From Methylocaldum marinum (GTDB taxonomy: Bacteria > Pseudomonadota > Gammaproteobacteria > Methylococcales > Methylococcaceae): a stretch of 64,000 nt of DNA. The stretch is from assembly GCF_003584645.1 (NCBI RefSeq), contig NZ_AP017928.1:5159501-5223500 (forward strand), given 5' to 3'. Position numbers and translations under genes: made by a program. This document shows positions 1 through 9,092 of this stretch, one piece after another; position 1 is the stretch's first letter; each line of letters opens with the position of its first letter. The notes beneath the pieces are model-generated. The model saw nothing but the letters and a program-made list of their open reading frames with translations, was not told the origin of the DNA and did no database searches.

Positions 1-465
<465 letters not shown>

Positions 466-1111
466 TGGAAGGCTCCCTTTCTTTGCGGCGAAAGAGCCGA
501 TTCGCAACCCGAATACGGCAAAACATCGATGTTGTGGGCGAGGGGGCGACGACGCTAGGCAACGATGCTAAGTCAACTCCGGCCTCGTCGTTTCGGCAAG
601 AAACGCCGAAACCCGAAAGCCAAGGTTGGCATTGGCCGGGACCACATCACTGTGCGCTTGGCTGTCGGCAGTTCTGACAAGCAATCCGTCGCTTCAAACG
701 CGACCCTTGCTGCCGACATGACGGTTTGACTTAGGGACCGGGCGTAGGGGGTAATCCGTTGACAGCCACCCGGTTCCGACGTTTCGCCGCTCCCTCACTG
801 TAATAAGACGAATCACGGAGGCGTTCCCCCCATGGTCGGATGAAAATTTTTTTCCGGACCGGCGTAGTTGTTTCGAGCGGGGATGAAAAAATGCGTGCAC
901 TATTGCCGCTGAGCCGGGAGAAGCGACGGGACTGGCGCTCGTCCGCAAGATAGGGCTGAACCGGGAACCCGGGTTGCCGAACGCGGCCGGAATCCTTGCC
1001 GGATCCGGGACGGTAACCCGGATGAAACGAGTGAAAGCCGGCAATGCGGCGATTTCGATTTTTCCGGATTTCGTTACACGCCATCCGGACTCGGTTGGCC
1101 TGGACGGCGCC
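466..1111. other. intergenic stretch without a supported gene
   Basis: About 645 bases between two minus-strand genes. Overlapping minus-strand open frames exist at 694-1084, but they are Arg/Pro-rich, have no ribosome site and no recognisable family, and look like chance frames in GC-rich DNA. The stretch should hold the promoter of the ABC gene and the 3' end of the TonB receptor transcript. No clear terminator hairpin was found. Confidence 0.5.
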
Positions 1112-3700
1112 TCAGTACTCCAGGCGCACCAAACCCATGAAGGTTAACGGTTCGCCCGGGAAATTGTTGTTGGCGGTCGCGCCGAACAACTGCGCGTCAC
1201 CATTGAAGAAATAACGTTTGTCGAGAATGTTGTTCACATTGAACTGCGTGGTGAGCCTGGTCGCGCCGATATTGAAGGTATAAGCGGCGTAGGCGTCCCA
1301 TCGCACATATCCCGGCAGGGTCACGGTATTGCCGGTATCGGCCTGGCGAGCGGAAGCCAAATACACGCCCGTGCCCAGACTGAGTCCCCGCAGTTCGTTC
1401 TGCTGAAAGGTGTATTTGCCCCAAAAGCTTGCTGCATGCTCGGGCACGTTGGGGAGGCGGTTGCCTTCGTTGCCGTCGTTGTTCTCGGTGATGCGGGCAT
1501 CGGTGTAGGCGTAGGTCGCTATCAGGCTCAGGCCATCGTAAACCTCGCCCGCGATGTCCAGTTCGATGCCCTGGCTCCGAGCCTTCCCGATGGTAGAGAG
1601 AATGGGTACGTCCACGGCCTTTCGGGTCAGAATGTTCTCCTTCGTCAAATGGTAATAAGCCAAGTTCGACACCAGTTTTCCACCGAACCACTCGGTCTTG
1701 ATCCCGGCCTCGTAATTCGTCGCGGTTTCGGGATCCAGCGGCTTATTGTTTTCCGAGCGGCCGTTGTTGAGGCCGAAAGACTCAACGAAGTTTCCGTAAA
1801 TCGACAGCCAGGACCAGGGTTGATATACGATCCCGACGCGGGGACTGAAGAATTCAGTGTTCACGATATTGATGTCACTGTCCTGGATCGGCTGGTTGGA
1901 AAAGGCATTCTTGACCCGGGTCCAGTCATGACGTCCGCCACCGAGAATATGGAGTTTTTCCCATAAGGTGATCTGATCCTGGAAATAAAGGCCGTACCAG
2001 GATTCTTCCCTGAACCCAAAATCGTTAGGCGCCGTTTTTCGTAAGTGTTCGGCGGCGGCAAGGTCGATGGGCGGTTTAAGGGTAGAGCGGTCGAATACGT
2101 TCACGAAGGTGAAGAACCGCTCTCTTTGTTCGTCCGTCCCGGCAAAGGCGGCAAACCCTTTCGAGTTGGTTTCCTTGTCGTAATAGTCCCCTCCCAGCAA
2201 GACTTTATGGCGGATGCCCCAGGTTTCGAACTCTCCGGTGAGATTCAAATAAACCGTATGCATGTCGCGGCTGAAATCCTCGAAATATAGTCCCCGGCGC
2301 AGAAATGGATCTTCGGGAGAAAAACGTGTCTGGAATTCGGCAGTCGGCAGTTCGCGGAACTCATAGTCCACCACCTGCGCGACCACGCCGTTCTGGATTT
2401 TCCAGTGCTCGCCGAATCTGTGCGACCAATTGAAATCGACGAGTTTGCTTTCGATATGGTCCTGCCGCATCGGCTGATTCAGGTTCCGGCTGATCGGTAC
2501 GTCGATCACACGCCCGTTGAGAGCGGGCAGGCCGGAATCATAGGGTACGTTTTCCGAGCGATATTCGAAGCTCAGATTGAGTTCGGTGTCCTCGGTCGGT
2601 CGCCAGCTCAGGCTAGGAGCGATAAAAATGCGATCACGGTTGACGGCATCACGGAACGAGCCCGCGTCGAGATATGACAAATTGAACCGGTAAGCTAACT
2701 CTCCGTTGTCCGTGAGCGGTCCCGTGGCATCGACGGTGGTCCTGTACAGATCATAGGAGCCAAATTGTTGCTGGATCGAGTAATACGGGGTCGCCAGCGG
2801 GCGCTTGGTCACGACGCTGATCATTCCGCCCGGATCGATACGGCCATAAAGCATGGCCGAAGGTCCCTTGAGCACCTCGACGCGTTCCACATTCGCCAGA
2901 TCGATGGCATGTTCGGGCAGACGGACGCCGTTGCGGAAGTGTTCGAGGGTGGGGAAGCCCCTGAGGATGAATGAATCGTAAAAGTTTCCGCCACCCCAGA
3001 GCTGTTGCACGCCGCTGATGTTTTTTAGAACGTTCTCCAGGCCTATCGCTTGCTGATCCCTCAACACTTGCTGCGGCAGCATCTGAATCGACACCGGCGT
3101 TTCCATGATCGGCGTATCGGTTTTGGTGGCCGTAGTGGCATTGGAGACGGCATAGTCTTTGTTGTACGGATCGTTTTGATCGTATTCCGCCGTGTCGCTC
3201 ACGGTCACTTTCCCGAGGGTGATGGTATCCCCCGAGTTGCTGCCCGATGAGACGGGTAACGCCTTGCGCTCCAGCGTGATCGTATGCGAACGGCTGAAGC
3301 GGTAGCCGAGACCCGAGCCTTCCAATATCCGCTTCAGCGCTTCCTCGATGGTGAACTGCCCGGTTACGCCGGGCGAGGTGAGTCCCTTGACCATCTCGGC
3401 GGTGTATACGAACTGAATGCCGCCTTGTTCGGCCAGGGCGCCGAGGGCGGAATAGAGCGGTTGCCGGGCGATGTTGAAACGGTGCAGGCCGGTTTCGGCC
3501 GCAGCGGCGCTCGTGGATTCCCCGGCCGGAACCGTCGGCGGCAAGATCAGTGCGAGCAAGGCTGTGACGGCTACGAATCGGGCGGTTCCCGCTGCGGTTC
3601 TCTCCCGGCGGGGGAGAGAATCGGCGAGAGGGAGTGGCTGCCGGTGGGGTCCTGCAGTAACGGTGCGTTTAACCGACGCAACTGGTTTGTTTTTCTTCAT
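1112..3700 (-). CDS. TonB-dependent siderophore receptor with STN signalling domain (FecA/FpvA type)
   Basis: Outer-membrane receptor for a ferric siderophore or similar chelate. The 862-residue product has a signal sequence (hydrophobic core about residues 40-60, after an unusually long basic N-terminus). A secretin/TonB short N-terminal domain follows at about 72-145 (FNIARQPLYSALGAL, FTIEEALKRILEGSGL). Next come a plug domain (about 195-315, including VEVLKGPSAMLYGRIDPGG) and a beta-barrel ending in the aromatic-terminated strand GLVRLEY. The STN domain marks a transducer receptor that contacts a FecR-type anti-sigma protein, and such genes lie directly upstream of it here. The ligand cannot be read from sequence. 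Its 5' region carries a 9-bp perfect inverted repeat that would fold over the ribosome site. Confidence 0.95.
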   Translation of the reverse strand: MKKNKPVASVKRTVTAGPHRQPLPLADSLPRRERTAAGTARFVAVTALLALILPPTVPAGESTSAAAAETGLHRFNIARQPLYSALGALAEQGGIQFVYTAEMVKGLTSPGVTGQFTIEEALKRILEGSGLGYRFSRSHTITLERKALPVSSGSNSGDTITLGKVTVSDTAEYDQNDPYNKDYAVSNATTATKTDTPIMETPVSIQMLPQQVLRDQQAIGLENVLKNISGVQQLWGGGNFYDSFILRGFPTLEHFRNGVRLPEHAIDLANVERVEVLKGPSAMLYGRIDPGGMISVVTKRPLATPYYSIQQQFGSYDLYRTTVDATGPLTDNGELAYRFNLSYLDAGSFRDAVNRDRIFIAPSLSWRPTEDTELNLSFEYRSENVPYDSGLPALNGRVIDVPISRNLNQPMRQDHIESKLVDFNWSHRFGEHWKIQNGVVAQVVDYEFRELPTAEFQTRFSPEDPFLRRGLYFEDFSRDMHTVYLNLTGEFETWGIRHKVLLGGDYYDKETNSKGFAAFAGTDEQRERFFTFVNVFDRSTLKPPIDLAAAEHLRKTAPNDFGFREESWYGLYFQDQITLWEKLHILGGGRHDWTRVKNAFSNQPIQDSDINIVNTEFFSPRVGIVYQPWSWLSIYGNFVESFGLNNGRSENNKPLDPETATNYEAGIKTEWFGGKLVSNLAYYHLTKENILTRKAVDVPILSTIGKARSQGIELDIAGEVYDGLSLIATYAYTDARITENNDGNEGNRLPNVPEHAASFWGKYTFQQNELRGLSLGTGVYLASARQADTGNTVTLPGYVRWDAYAAYTFNIGATRLTTQFNVNNILDKRYFFNGDAQLFGATANNNFPGEPLTFMGLVRLEY

Positions 3701-3701
3701 T

Positions 3702-3742
3702 GGGCGTTCTCGTTATGGGGGCTTCCAATGACAAGAACGCCC
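3702..3742 (-). promoter_or_regulatory. inverted repeat at the 5' end of the TonB receptor gene
   Basis: Perfect 9-base arms GGGCGTTCT (3702-3710) and AGAACGCCC (3734-3742), 23 bases apart, end two bases from the receptor start codon at 3700. In the minus-strand RNA the downstream arm contains the GAGAACGCCC stretch where the ribosome site should be. It could be a hairpin that hides the start or a DNA operator. The repeat is seen; the role is inference. Confidence 0.45.
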
Positions 3743-3760
3743 GGGAAAATGCCGAGCCTC

Positions 3761-3793
3761 AAAAAAGCGCCTGCGGCAGATTGTCGCAGGCGC
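3761..3793 (-). terminator. rho-independent terminator after fecI-fecR
   Basis: On the minus strand, stem GCGCCTGCG (3785-3793), a 9-base loop, stem CGCAGGCGC (3767-3775), then six T residues (3761-3766). This is a textbook intrinsic terminator. It lies between fecR and the receptor gene, so the receptor is probably transcribed mainly from its own promoter in the 60 bases below it. Confidence 0.8.
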
Positions 3794-3832
3794 GGCGCCG
3801 GTTTTCGCTTCGGATGATCCGAGCGGGCAGAA

Positions 3833-3943
3833 GTAGGTCGGGAATCCTTTCCCGACACCTACGGTCCGGCCAACGGCTTCGTCGGCAAGGAATTGCCGAC
3901 CTACGACCGTGGCACCCGGTAGGTCGGGAATCCTTTCCCGACG
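3833..3943. repeat. cluster of three REP-like palindromes
   Basis: Three units of the window's short palindromic repeat: GTAGGTCGGGAATCC..CCCGAC at about 3833-3856, an inverted unit GTCGGCAAGGAATTGCCGAC at about 3886-3905, and a direct unit at about 3919-3942. The arrangement direct-inverted-direct resembles bacterial interspersed mosaic elements. Located just after fecR. Confidence 0.75.
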
Positions 3944-3965
3944 CAACGAGCCGCGTTGACCGGAA

Positions 3966-5036
3966 TCAGGATTCCAGCAGGACGATGGGACCTACGCGGA
4001 GGATGCGGACCGGGAGTGTCTCTCCGAGCGCGTCCAGCCAGGCATCGATATTCCGGATGTCGATGGCGACGTTGATTTCACGCCCGGCAAGACCGTCGTT
4101 CAACAGGGCGACCTGCCGCCGCCGGTAGCGGTTGATTTCGGCTATCACGTCTGTCAGCGCCACGAAATTCATGATCAGACGTCCGCGGCGCCAGGCATCG
4201 GCGGATACCGGGTCGACGGCTTGAATTTCGCCCAGGGTCCGCTCGTCGAAGGCTACCCGCTCGCCGGGCTTGAGATCGACGGCGCCGACGAATTCGCCGT
4301 TCGGTGAAACGCGGCCGGTGCGGACTTTCCCGTCCAGCAGCGTGACCGTTCCCCGCGAGCCGTCGTAACGAACGACGAAGCGGGTGCCCAGCGCTTCGGT
4401 GACGGTGTTGCCGGCCTTCACCCGAAAGGGTCGAAGGCTGTCGCGCGCGACTTCGAATTCCGCTTCTCCCCGAAGTAGAGCGACGAGCCTTTCCTCATCG
4501 TCGAGACTGACGTTCAGGGCGGTATCGGTGTTGAGATGGGCGGTGCTGCCGTCGGCAAGACGGACCGCGGTTTGTTCGCCGATGCGGGTGCGGTAATCGG
4601 CCAGCGGATGCTGCAGATAATCCGGGAAAAAGGCGAATCCGATCGCGAGCAACAGCGATGCCGCGGCGGCGAGCCCGAAGTGCCGGCGGCGCGAACTCTC
4701 CTTGCGAGTGACGGATTTCCGGGAAGTTCGCGAGGTTTTCGCATCAGTGCAACCGAAAGCCAATGCCGTAATTTTCGCGTTGAAGGGTTCTACCGCCTTT
4801 CCCTTTGCCAGGCGGCGTTCACGGTCGGCAGCGAGAGGAGCCTCCAGCATTTGCCAGAGCTCTGCGATCTTGCGGTAAGCTTCGTCATGGGCCGGGCTCA
4901 GGGCGCGCCATTCTTGGAAATGGTCACGCTCGTCGGCTTTCATCTCTCCCGACATCTGACGGGCGTACCAGGCGACAGCCTCCTGCTCCAGGCGTTCGCG
5001 TGCTTCCGCTGCGGATTCGTTCATCGGCGTGCTCAT
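3966..5036 (-). CDS. fecR: FecR-type anti-sigma factor / sigma regulator
   Basis: Single-pass inner-membrane protein that relays receptor occupancy to the cognate ECF sigma factor. The product (about 356 residues from the chosen start) has an N-terminal cytoplasmic DUF4880-like helix region (AVAWYARQMSG, FQEWRALSPAHDEAYRKI). One membrane segment follows (LAAAASLLLAIGFAFF), then a periplasmic FecR domain (VRLADGSTAHLNTDTAL, GEAEFEVARD) and a C-terminal DUF4974-like part (INRYRRRQVAL). The open frame extends to 5090, but MSTPMNES at 5036 is the better start because the FecR family begins right at the DUF4880 helix. The gene follows the sigma gene and precedes the receptor, the classic FecI-FecR-FecA order. 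Confidence 0.92.
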   Translation of the reverse strand: MSTPMNESAAEARERLEQEAVAWYARQMSGEMKADERDHFQEWRALSPAHDEAYRKIAELWQMLEAPLAADRERRLAKGKAVEPFNAKITALAFGCTDAKTSRTSRKSVTRKESSRRRHFGLAAAASLLLAIGFAFFPDYLQHPLADYRTRIGEQTAVRLADGSTAHLNTDTALNVSLDDEERLVALLRGEAEFEVARDSLRPFRVKAGNTVTEALGTRFVVRYDGSRGTVTLLDGKVRTGRVSPNGEFVGAVDLKPGERVAFDERTLGEIQAVDPVSADAWRRGRLIMNFVALTDVIAEINRYRRRQVALLNDGLAGREINVAIDIRNIDAWLDALGETLPVRILRVGPIVLLES

Positions 5037-5111
5037 ACGATTACGGGCGGGCAATATAACAATAACGAATGGGCTGGTGTCCGGCCACACGGATCGGGCG
5101 GAATCGAGGCG

Positions 5112-5630
5112 TCAATCTTGGTTTTCTTGGTCTCGTGCACGTCGACAGTGATCGAGTGCTCGCGCGATTTCCTTTTCCACCAAACTCGTGGAAATACCGA
5201 GGCGTTTGGCGATTTCGGGGTAGGTCAAAGCTTCGAGCCGGCTTAGGTAAAGAATCGTGGCGCAACGGTCGGGAAGCTCGGAGAGCGCCGCCTGGAGCGC
5301 CCGGAGTTGTTCGAAGGCCGACGCGGCTTGCTCCGGGGTTGGCGCATCGTCGGTCTCGGTGTCCCCGCCGTAATATTCCTCGAGCAGGCCGGCGTGCCGT
5401 TGTTCGGTTCGGAGATGATCCACCGCAAGGTTGGCGGCGACCCGGAAAAGCCAGTTACGCACTTCCTGGCCGGTACACGGTGCGGGTTCCAGTTTGGGAA
5501 GGCGCAGATAGAGATCCTGTACCAGGTCGGCTGCGGTATCGGGACACCGCAGCCGGCGTCTGAAGAACTCATGCAGGCGAGTGCGGGTGTGCAGGTAAAT
5601 GCGTTGGATTTCGTCGTCCGAGAGCGGCAT
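5112..5630 (-). CDS. fecI: ECF sigma factor, FecI family
   Basis: RNA polymerase sigma factor that should drive the adjacent TonB receptor gene when iron chelate is sensed. It has sigma-70 region 2 (TAADLVQDLYLRL, VRNWLFRVAANLAVDHLR) and region 4 (LSELPDRCATILYLSRLEALTYPEIAKRL, then STSLVEKEIARAL). From MPLSDDE (5630) it is 172 residues, the usual FecI length. The frame can also start at 5690 with 20 more residues, and neither start has a strong ribosome site. It lies 118 bases below the RND pump gene on the same strand, so partial co-transcription with the pump is possible. Confidence 0.92.
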   Translation of the reverse strand: MPLSDDEIQRIYLHTRTRLHEFFRRRLRCPDTAADLVQDLYLRLPKLEPAPCTGQEVRNWLFRVAANLAVDHLRTEQRHAGLLEEYYGGDTETDDAPTPEQAASAFEQLRALQAALSELPDRCATILYLSRLEALTYPEIAKRLGISTSLVEKEIARALDHCRRARDQENQD

Positions 5631-5748
5631 GGTGAAAGCATCGAACAAGAGCAATTGTGTCCAGCGATACTCGTGCCAGTCATGATGCACTGCTGTATCC
5701 GACGTTTACGCCGATGTATCCGTGGCGGATTGTGGCAATTCGCTCGAT

Positions 5749-8700
5749 TCATGAGTCATATCGCTCACCGGAAGCCGTGTGCCGGAAAAGCCGAATGAAT
5801 CCCGGCGACCGGTGTGACTCGAGCAAGCGATAAAGCAGCGGTAGCACCAGCAGGGTCAGCAGTGTGCTGGAGATCAATCCGCCGATGACCACCGTGGCCA
5901 GGGGTTTCTGCACTTCGGCGCCGGTGCCGGTGGCGAGTGCCATGGGCAGGAAGCCCAGGGATGCGACCAAGGCGGTGGTGAGGACCGGGCGCAGCCGGGT
6001 GAGGGTGCCCTGTGTGATTGCCTGCTCGAGCGGCAGTCCCTCCTTGCGCAATTGTTCTATGAAGCTCACCAGCACCAGGCCATTAAGCACGGCGACGCCG
6101 GACAGGGCGATGAAGCCCACCGCCGCCGTTACCGAGAACGGCATCCCGCGCAGCCATAACGACAACACGCCGCCGACGAGCGCGAACGGTACGCCGCTGA
6201 AGATCAGGACGGCGTGGCCGGCGGAATTGAAGGCGCTGAACAGCATCAGGAAAATCAGGAAGAGGCACGCCGGAACCACGATTTGCAGCCGTTCCTTCGC
6301 CTTGACCAGATTCTCGTATTGACCGCCCCAGTCCAGCCAGTATCCGGCCGGCAATTGCAGTTCCGCAGCAATCCGCTGCCGCGCCTCGGCCACGAACGAG
6401 CCGAGATCGCGTCCGCGGACGTTGGCTTGGACCACGATGCGGCGTTTGCCGTTTTCCCGGCTCACCTGGTTGAACCCTTCGGTCGTCTCTACGCGGGCGA
6501 TTTCGCCCAGCGGGATGACGAGTCCCCCGCTAGCGGCAACAGTGCTCGACGAGAGCGGACCGAAGGCTTTTGGCTTCGGCCGCGGCCGTTCCCGGCCGGG
6601 CGGTAGCGGAACCGGGAGTTGCCGGAGCGCCGCGACATCGGTGCGCAGAGTTTCCGGCAGACGCACCACCAGGGCGTAGCGGCGGTCTCCCTCGAACACC
6701 TGGCCGGCGTCGCGCCCGCCCACGGCGGCGATGACCTCGTGCACGTCGGCGATGTCGATACCGTAGCGGGCAATCGCAGCACGATCGACGATGATGTCGA
6801 GGCTGGGCAATCCGCTGGTCTGCTCGACCTTGACGTCCGCCGCGCCGGGCACATCCCCGAGCAGGCGCGCGATGCGCCGGGCCAGCGGCTGCATGACGGC
6901 GAAGTCGTCGCCGTAGAGTTTGATGCCCACGTCGCTGCGCACTCCGGCGATCAATTCGTTGAAACGCATCTCGATGGGCTGGGTGAATTCATATTGGTTG
7001 CCCGGCAGCTCTTTCAGCGCCGCTTCCATTTGCTCTATCAGCTTCGCCTTGGGCTTGTCCGGCTCCGGCCAGTCGTGGCGCGGCCTGAGGATCACGAATG
7101 TATCGGAGATATTGGGCGGCATGGGGTCCGTGGCCATTTCCGCGGTGCCGGTCTTGCCGAACGCGTAAGCCACCTCCGGCAATCGGGCGATGGTCTTTTC
7201 CACTTCCGCCTGCATTGCCAACGATTGGGTCAGGCCGGTGCCCGGAATGCGCATTGCCTGTACGGCGAGATTGCCTTCATCCAGGGGGGGCACGAATTCC
7301 TGACCCAGCCGGGTGAACAGCCACAGGGTTCCGGCAAAGATGGCCGCCGCCACCGCCAAGACCCTCCCGGGGTGCTTGAGGGCGGCTGTCAGCAGGGGCG
7401 TATAGGCGGTTCTTGCCGCGTGTATGAATCGGTTGTCCTTTTCCGTAACGGTGCCCCGGAACGCCAGGGCCACCATGGCCGGCACGAAGGTCAGCGACAG
7501 TACGAAGGCCGAGAGCAGCGCGATGATCACCGTTGCCGCCATGGGGTGGAACATCTTGCCCTCGATTCCGGTCAGGCTCAGCACCGGTATATACACGACG
7601 ATGATGATCGCCTCGCCGAATACCGAGGCCTTGCGCACCTGCCGAGTGGCGACGAAGACCTGGTGCAGGCGTTCGTCCCGGGTCAGCGGCCGTCCCTTGG
7701 CGCGCTGCGCGTCGTTCAGGTGGCGCAGGCAGTTTTCGACGATGATGACGGCGCCGTCGACGATCAGGCCGAAATCCAGGGCTCCGAGGCTCATGAGGTT
7801 GCCGGTGATGCCGGCTTGCACCATGCCGGTCGCCGTCATCAGCATGGCGACGGGGATGACCAGGGCCGTGATCAGGGCGGCGCGCAGGTTGCCGAGGATC
7901 CAGAACAGCACGGCGATGACCAGCAGGGCGCCTTCCACCAGATTGTTACGCACCGTCTCGATCGTGGCGTCCACCAGTTCGGTGCGGTTCAGCACCGGCT
8001 CGATGTGGACATCAGGGGGCAGGGACCGGCCGATCTCTTCCAGCCTGGCGCCGACGGCCGCCGCGACTTCGCGGCTGTTTTCGCCGATCCGCATGAGCGC
8101 CGTGCCCACCACGACTTCCTCGCCGTTCCTGGAAGCGGCGCCGGACCTGAGGGCCCTGCCGATACCGATCTCGGCCACGTCCGAAACGTAGATCGGAATG
8201 CCGCCGCGCGTGTCGACGACAACGTCGCCGATCTGGCCGGCATTCGCGAGACGACCGTCGGAGAGGACCTGGAACGCTTCACCGCCGCTTTCGATGTAGC
8301 CCGCGCCGATGCCGGCGTTGTTGCGTTCGAGCGCAGCGATCACATCATGGAAGGTCAACCCGTAGGCGAGCAGCCGGGTGGGATCGGGCCGCACATGGTA
8401 TTGCTTGACATAGCCGCCGATGACATCCACGTCCGCCACGCCCGGGACGGTCTTGATCTGCGGACGCACGATCCAGTCCTGGACGGTGCGCAGGTAAGCG
8501 GCCTGTTCCAAGGGCCGCCCGAGGTATTGTCCTTCCGGGGTCAGGTAGCGTCCGTCGCTTTGCCGGCCCGGCGAACCGTCGGCGAGAGGGCCGGCGCGTC
8601 CGTCCGGGTGATGGTATTCCACGGTCCACATGTGGATTTCGCCGAGGCCGGTGGCGATCGGCCCCATGCTGGGTTCGGCGCCGGCCGGCAGCGTCCCGCG

Positions 8701-9054
8701 CGCTGCCAGCAGGCGTTCGTTCACCTGCTGGCGGGCGAAGTAGATGTCCACGTCGTCGTGAAATACGGCGGTTACCTGCGAAAAGCCGTTGCGCGACAGC
8801 GAACGGGTGTAATCGAGCCCCGGGATGCCGGCGAGGGCGGTTTCGATGGGGAAGGTGACCTGCTTTTCTATGTCCGTGGGGGAGAGGCCGGGCGCCTGGG
8901 TATTGATCTGGACTTGCCGGTTGGTGATGTCGGGCACCGCGTCGATCGACAGATGCCTGAGCGAGACGCCGCCCAGCACGGCCGCCGCGAGTGTCAGCAT
9001 CACCACCAGCGCGCGGTGGCGGATGGACAAGTCGAGGATGCGTTCAATCATCAT
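5749..9054 (-). CDS. heavy-metal efflux RND pump, CzcA/CusA family
   Basis: Inner-membrane proton-driven antiporter of the HME-RND class, exporting divalent (Co/Zn/Cd/Ni) or monovalent (Cu/Ag) metal. The 1101 residues show the two-fold RND plan: an N-terminal helix (RHRALVVMLTLAAAVLGG), a large periplasmic loop, then helices 2-6. Helix 4 carries the HME-RND proton-relay motif LGALDFGLIVDGAVIIVEN. A second loop and helices 8-12 (FLIFLMLFSAF, ALSGVAVLNGLVLVSF) follow. A Pro/Arg/Lys-rich insert (RERPRPKPKAF) sits in the second periplasmic part and looks non-conserved. The membrane-fusion gene lies 38 bases upstream. No outer-membrane factor gene is adjacent. The DFG..D motif favours the CzcA branch (divalent ions), with moderate certainty. 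Confidence 0.95.
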   Translation of the reverse strand: MMIERILDLSIRHRALVVMLTLAAAVLGGVSLRHLSIDAVPDITNRQVQINTQAPGLSPTDIEKQVTFPIETALAGIPGLDYTRSLSRNGFSQVTAVFHDDVDIYFARQQVNERLLAARGTLPAGAEPSMGPIATGLGEIHMWTVEYHHPDGRAGPLADGSPGRQSDGRYLTPEGQYLGRPLEQAAYLRTVQDWIVRPQIKTVPGVADVDVIGGYVKQYHVRPDPTRLLAYGLTFHDVIAALERNNAGIGAGYIESGGEAFQVLSDGRLANAGQIGDVVVDTRGGIPIYVSDVAEIGIGRALRSGAASRNGEEVVVGTALMRIGENSREVAAAVGARLEEIGRSLPPDVHIEPVLNRTELVDATIETVRNNLVEGALLVIAVLFWILGNLRAALITALVIPVAMLMTATGMVQAGITGNLMSLGALDFGLIVDGAVIIVENCLRHLNDAQRAKGRPLTRDERLHQVFVATRQVRKASVFGEAIIIVVYIPVLSLTGIEGKMFHPMAATVIIALLSAFVLSLTFVPAMVALAFRGTVTEKDNRFIHAARTAYTPLLTAALKHPGRVLAVAAAIFAGTLWLFTRLGQEFVPPLDEGNLAVQAMRIPGTGLTQSLAMQAEVEKTIARLPEVAYAFGKTGTAEMATDPMPPNISDTFVILRPRHDWPEPDKPKAKLIEQMEAALKELPGNQYEFTQPIEMRFNELIAGVRSDVGIKLYGDDFAVMQPLARRIARLLGDVPGAADVKVEQTSGLPSLDIIVDRAAIARYGIDIADVHEVIAAVGGRDAGQVFEGDRRYALVVRLPETLRTDVAALRQLPVPLPPGRERPRPKPKAFGPLSSSTVAASGGLVIPLGEIARVETTEGFNQVSRENGKRRIVVQANVRGRDLGSFVAEARQRIAAELQLPAGYWLDWGGQYENLVKAKERLQIVVPACLFLIFLMLFSAFNSAGHAVLIFSGVPFALVGGVLSLWLRGMPFSVTAAVGFIALSGVAVLNGLVLVSFIEQLRKEGLPLEQAITQGTLTRLRPVLTTALVASLGFLPMALATGTGAEVQKPLATVVIGGLISSTLLTLLVLPLLYRLLESHRSPGFIRLFRHTASGERYDS

Positions 9055-9092
9055 GCCGCTCCTTTCCTGTCCGGATACCGAGGAAACGCGGG

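Noticed and set aside
694..1084. Two overlapping minus-strand frames (116-117 residues) before the TonB receptor gene
   Set aside because: Arg/Pro-rich, no ribosome site, no family, mutually overlapping; typical chance frames in GC-rich DNA.
3833..3943. Could the short palindromes be a CRISPR array?
   Set aside because: Unit spacing is irregular, units alternate in orientation and are themselves palindromic, spacers are not of constant size, and copies are scattered over the whole window.
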